From Cellvibrio sp. KY-GH-1 (GTDB taxonomy: Bacteria; Pseudomonadota; Gammaproteobacteria; Pseudomonadales; Cellvibrionaceae): a stretch of 64,000 nucleotides of DNA. Every line of letters begins with the position of its first letter. The stretch's first letter is position 1. A model generated the notes under the pieces. That model was given only the letters and a program-made list of their open reading frames with translations. It did not search any database and had not been told where the DNA came from. Where the stretch lies: NCBI RefSeq assembly GCF_008806975.1, contig NZ_CP031728.1:2418001-2482000 (forward strand), given 5' to 3'. A program made the translations under genes and the position numbers. This document shows positions 63,720 through 64,000 of the stretch, piece by piece.

Positions 63720-64000
63720 AGATTTACGATCCAACTCAACATGCCCGCATACTGGGTATTCAGGTTTTCCAACTCCGGATTGTTCGCCTGCTGCCTGGTG
63801 TCATAATCAAACGCGGATAAACGAAGGCGAATAACCGAATCAAAATACCCCAGCGAAAACAGCCCCGGCCCCTTGCGATTCAAATAACCGGAGAAAACCA
63901 AATCCAACCCGCGCCCTAAATGCGCATCATCGCCTACTAACATATGGGGCTTGCCATTCAGGTAGTAAGACTCGCGCACATCATCCAAAGAGAAATCACT
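63716..64000 (-). CDS. algE: Alginate export porin AlgE, C-terminal part (truncated by window edge)
   Basis: Only the last 94 residues are in the window; the frame is open to the right edge. Alternating hydrophobic strands (LDLVFSGYLNR, GLFSLGYFDSVIRLRLSAFDY, MLSWIVNL) fit the end of an outer-membrane beta-barrel. With the position directly before algG and the ATGA overlap, AlgE is the clear choice. The earlier alg genes (such as algD, alg8, alg44, algK) should lie beyond the edge. Confidence 0.82.
   Translation of the reverse strand, partial: SDFSLDDVRESYYLNGKPHMLVGDDAHLGRGLDLVFSGYLNRKGPGLFSLGYFDSVIRLRLSAFDYDTRQQANNPELENLNTQYAGMLSWIVNL

Overview
The window looks like chromosomal DNA of a Cellvibrionaceae-type gammaproteobacterium (Cellvibrio or a close relative). 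This is inferred from the mix of gene families: TonB-linked N-acetylglucosamine (GlcNAc) catabolism with a flavin-dependent halogenase, an alginate cluster, fatty acid cis/trans isomerase, several diguanylate cyclases and RdgC. No rRNA, tRNA, phage, insertion sequence or CRISPR array was found. Nearly all of the window is ordinary dense coding sequence on both strands.

Layout. 1-5.3 kb: a truncated diguanylate cyclase, a TatD-family hydrolase, two secreted alpha/beta hydrolases and a second membrane diguanylate cyclase. 5.4-9.3 kb: a tight MoxR ATPase / DUF58 / transglutaminase operon. 9.4-13 kb: a secreted protein with an exosortase-like C-terminal anchor, then an ECF sigma factor overlapping a membrane-anchored VWA protein. 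13-15.3 kb: two small membrane proteins (one a TM2-pilin fusion) and a DUF1993 protein. 15.4-24.3 kb: a CPA2 antiporter, the MotAB stator, a DUF1244 protein and a 1525-residue propeller-sensor hybrid kinase ending in a GGDEF domain. 24.5-38 kb: a beta-propeller protein and a GlcNAc regulon. The regulon has a LacI-type regulator (probably NagR), nagB, nagA, nagX, nagP and nagK, a DUF6445 protein, a flavin-dependent halogenase and a large TonB-dependent receptor. 38.2-47 kb: a DUF3014 protein, cti, feoAB plus a small Cys-rich protein, a periplasmic binding-like protein, a PerM/AI-2E family permease and fklB. 47.3-56.3 kb: rdgC, two hypothetical proteins, a SulP transporter, an apbE-DUF2007-phosphodiesterase-like operon, and a LysR regulator divergent from an SbtA-like bicarbonate transporter. 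56.3-64 kb: the distal part of an alginate operon in the order algE-G-I-J-F-X-L on the minus strand; algE runs off the end.

How the parts work together. The nag genes form a complete route: outer-membrane uptake by the TonB receptor, inner-membrane import by NagP, phosphorylation by NagK, deacetylation by NagA and deamination by NagB to fructose-6-phosphate. Three copies of the perfect palindrome GACAACGTTGTC tie the nagK operon and the receptor together. In both promoters the -35 box TTGACA is part of the palindrome, with a 17-bp spacer to the -10 box. This is a clear repression design for the LacI-type protein encoded nearby.

The least expected structures are two long hairpins, at 27718-27827 and 47187-47280. 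Their arms are unrelated in sequence (29 and 21 bp), but both enclose the same 52-nt core with 44 of 52 positions identical. Both lie in the sense orientation relative to the flanking genes, one of them inside the nag operon between nagA and nagB. The nagK leader also carries a terminator-like hairpin downstream of its regulated promoter, which may be an attenuator.
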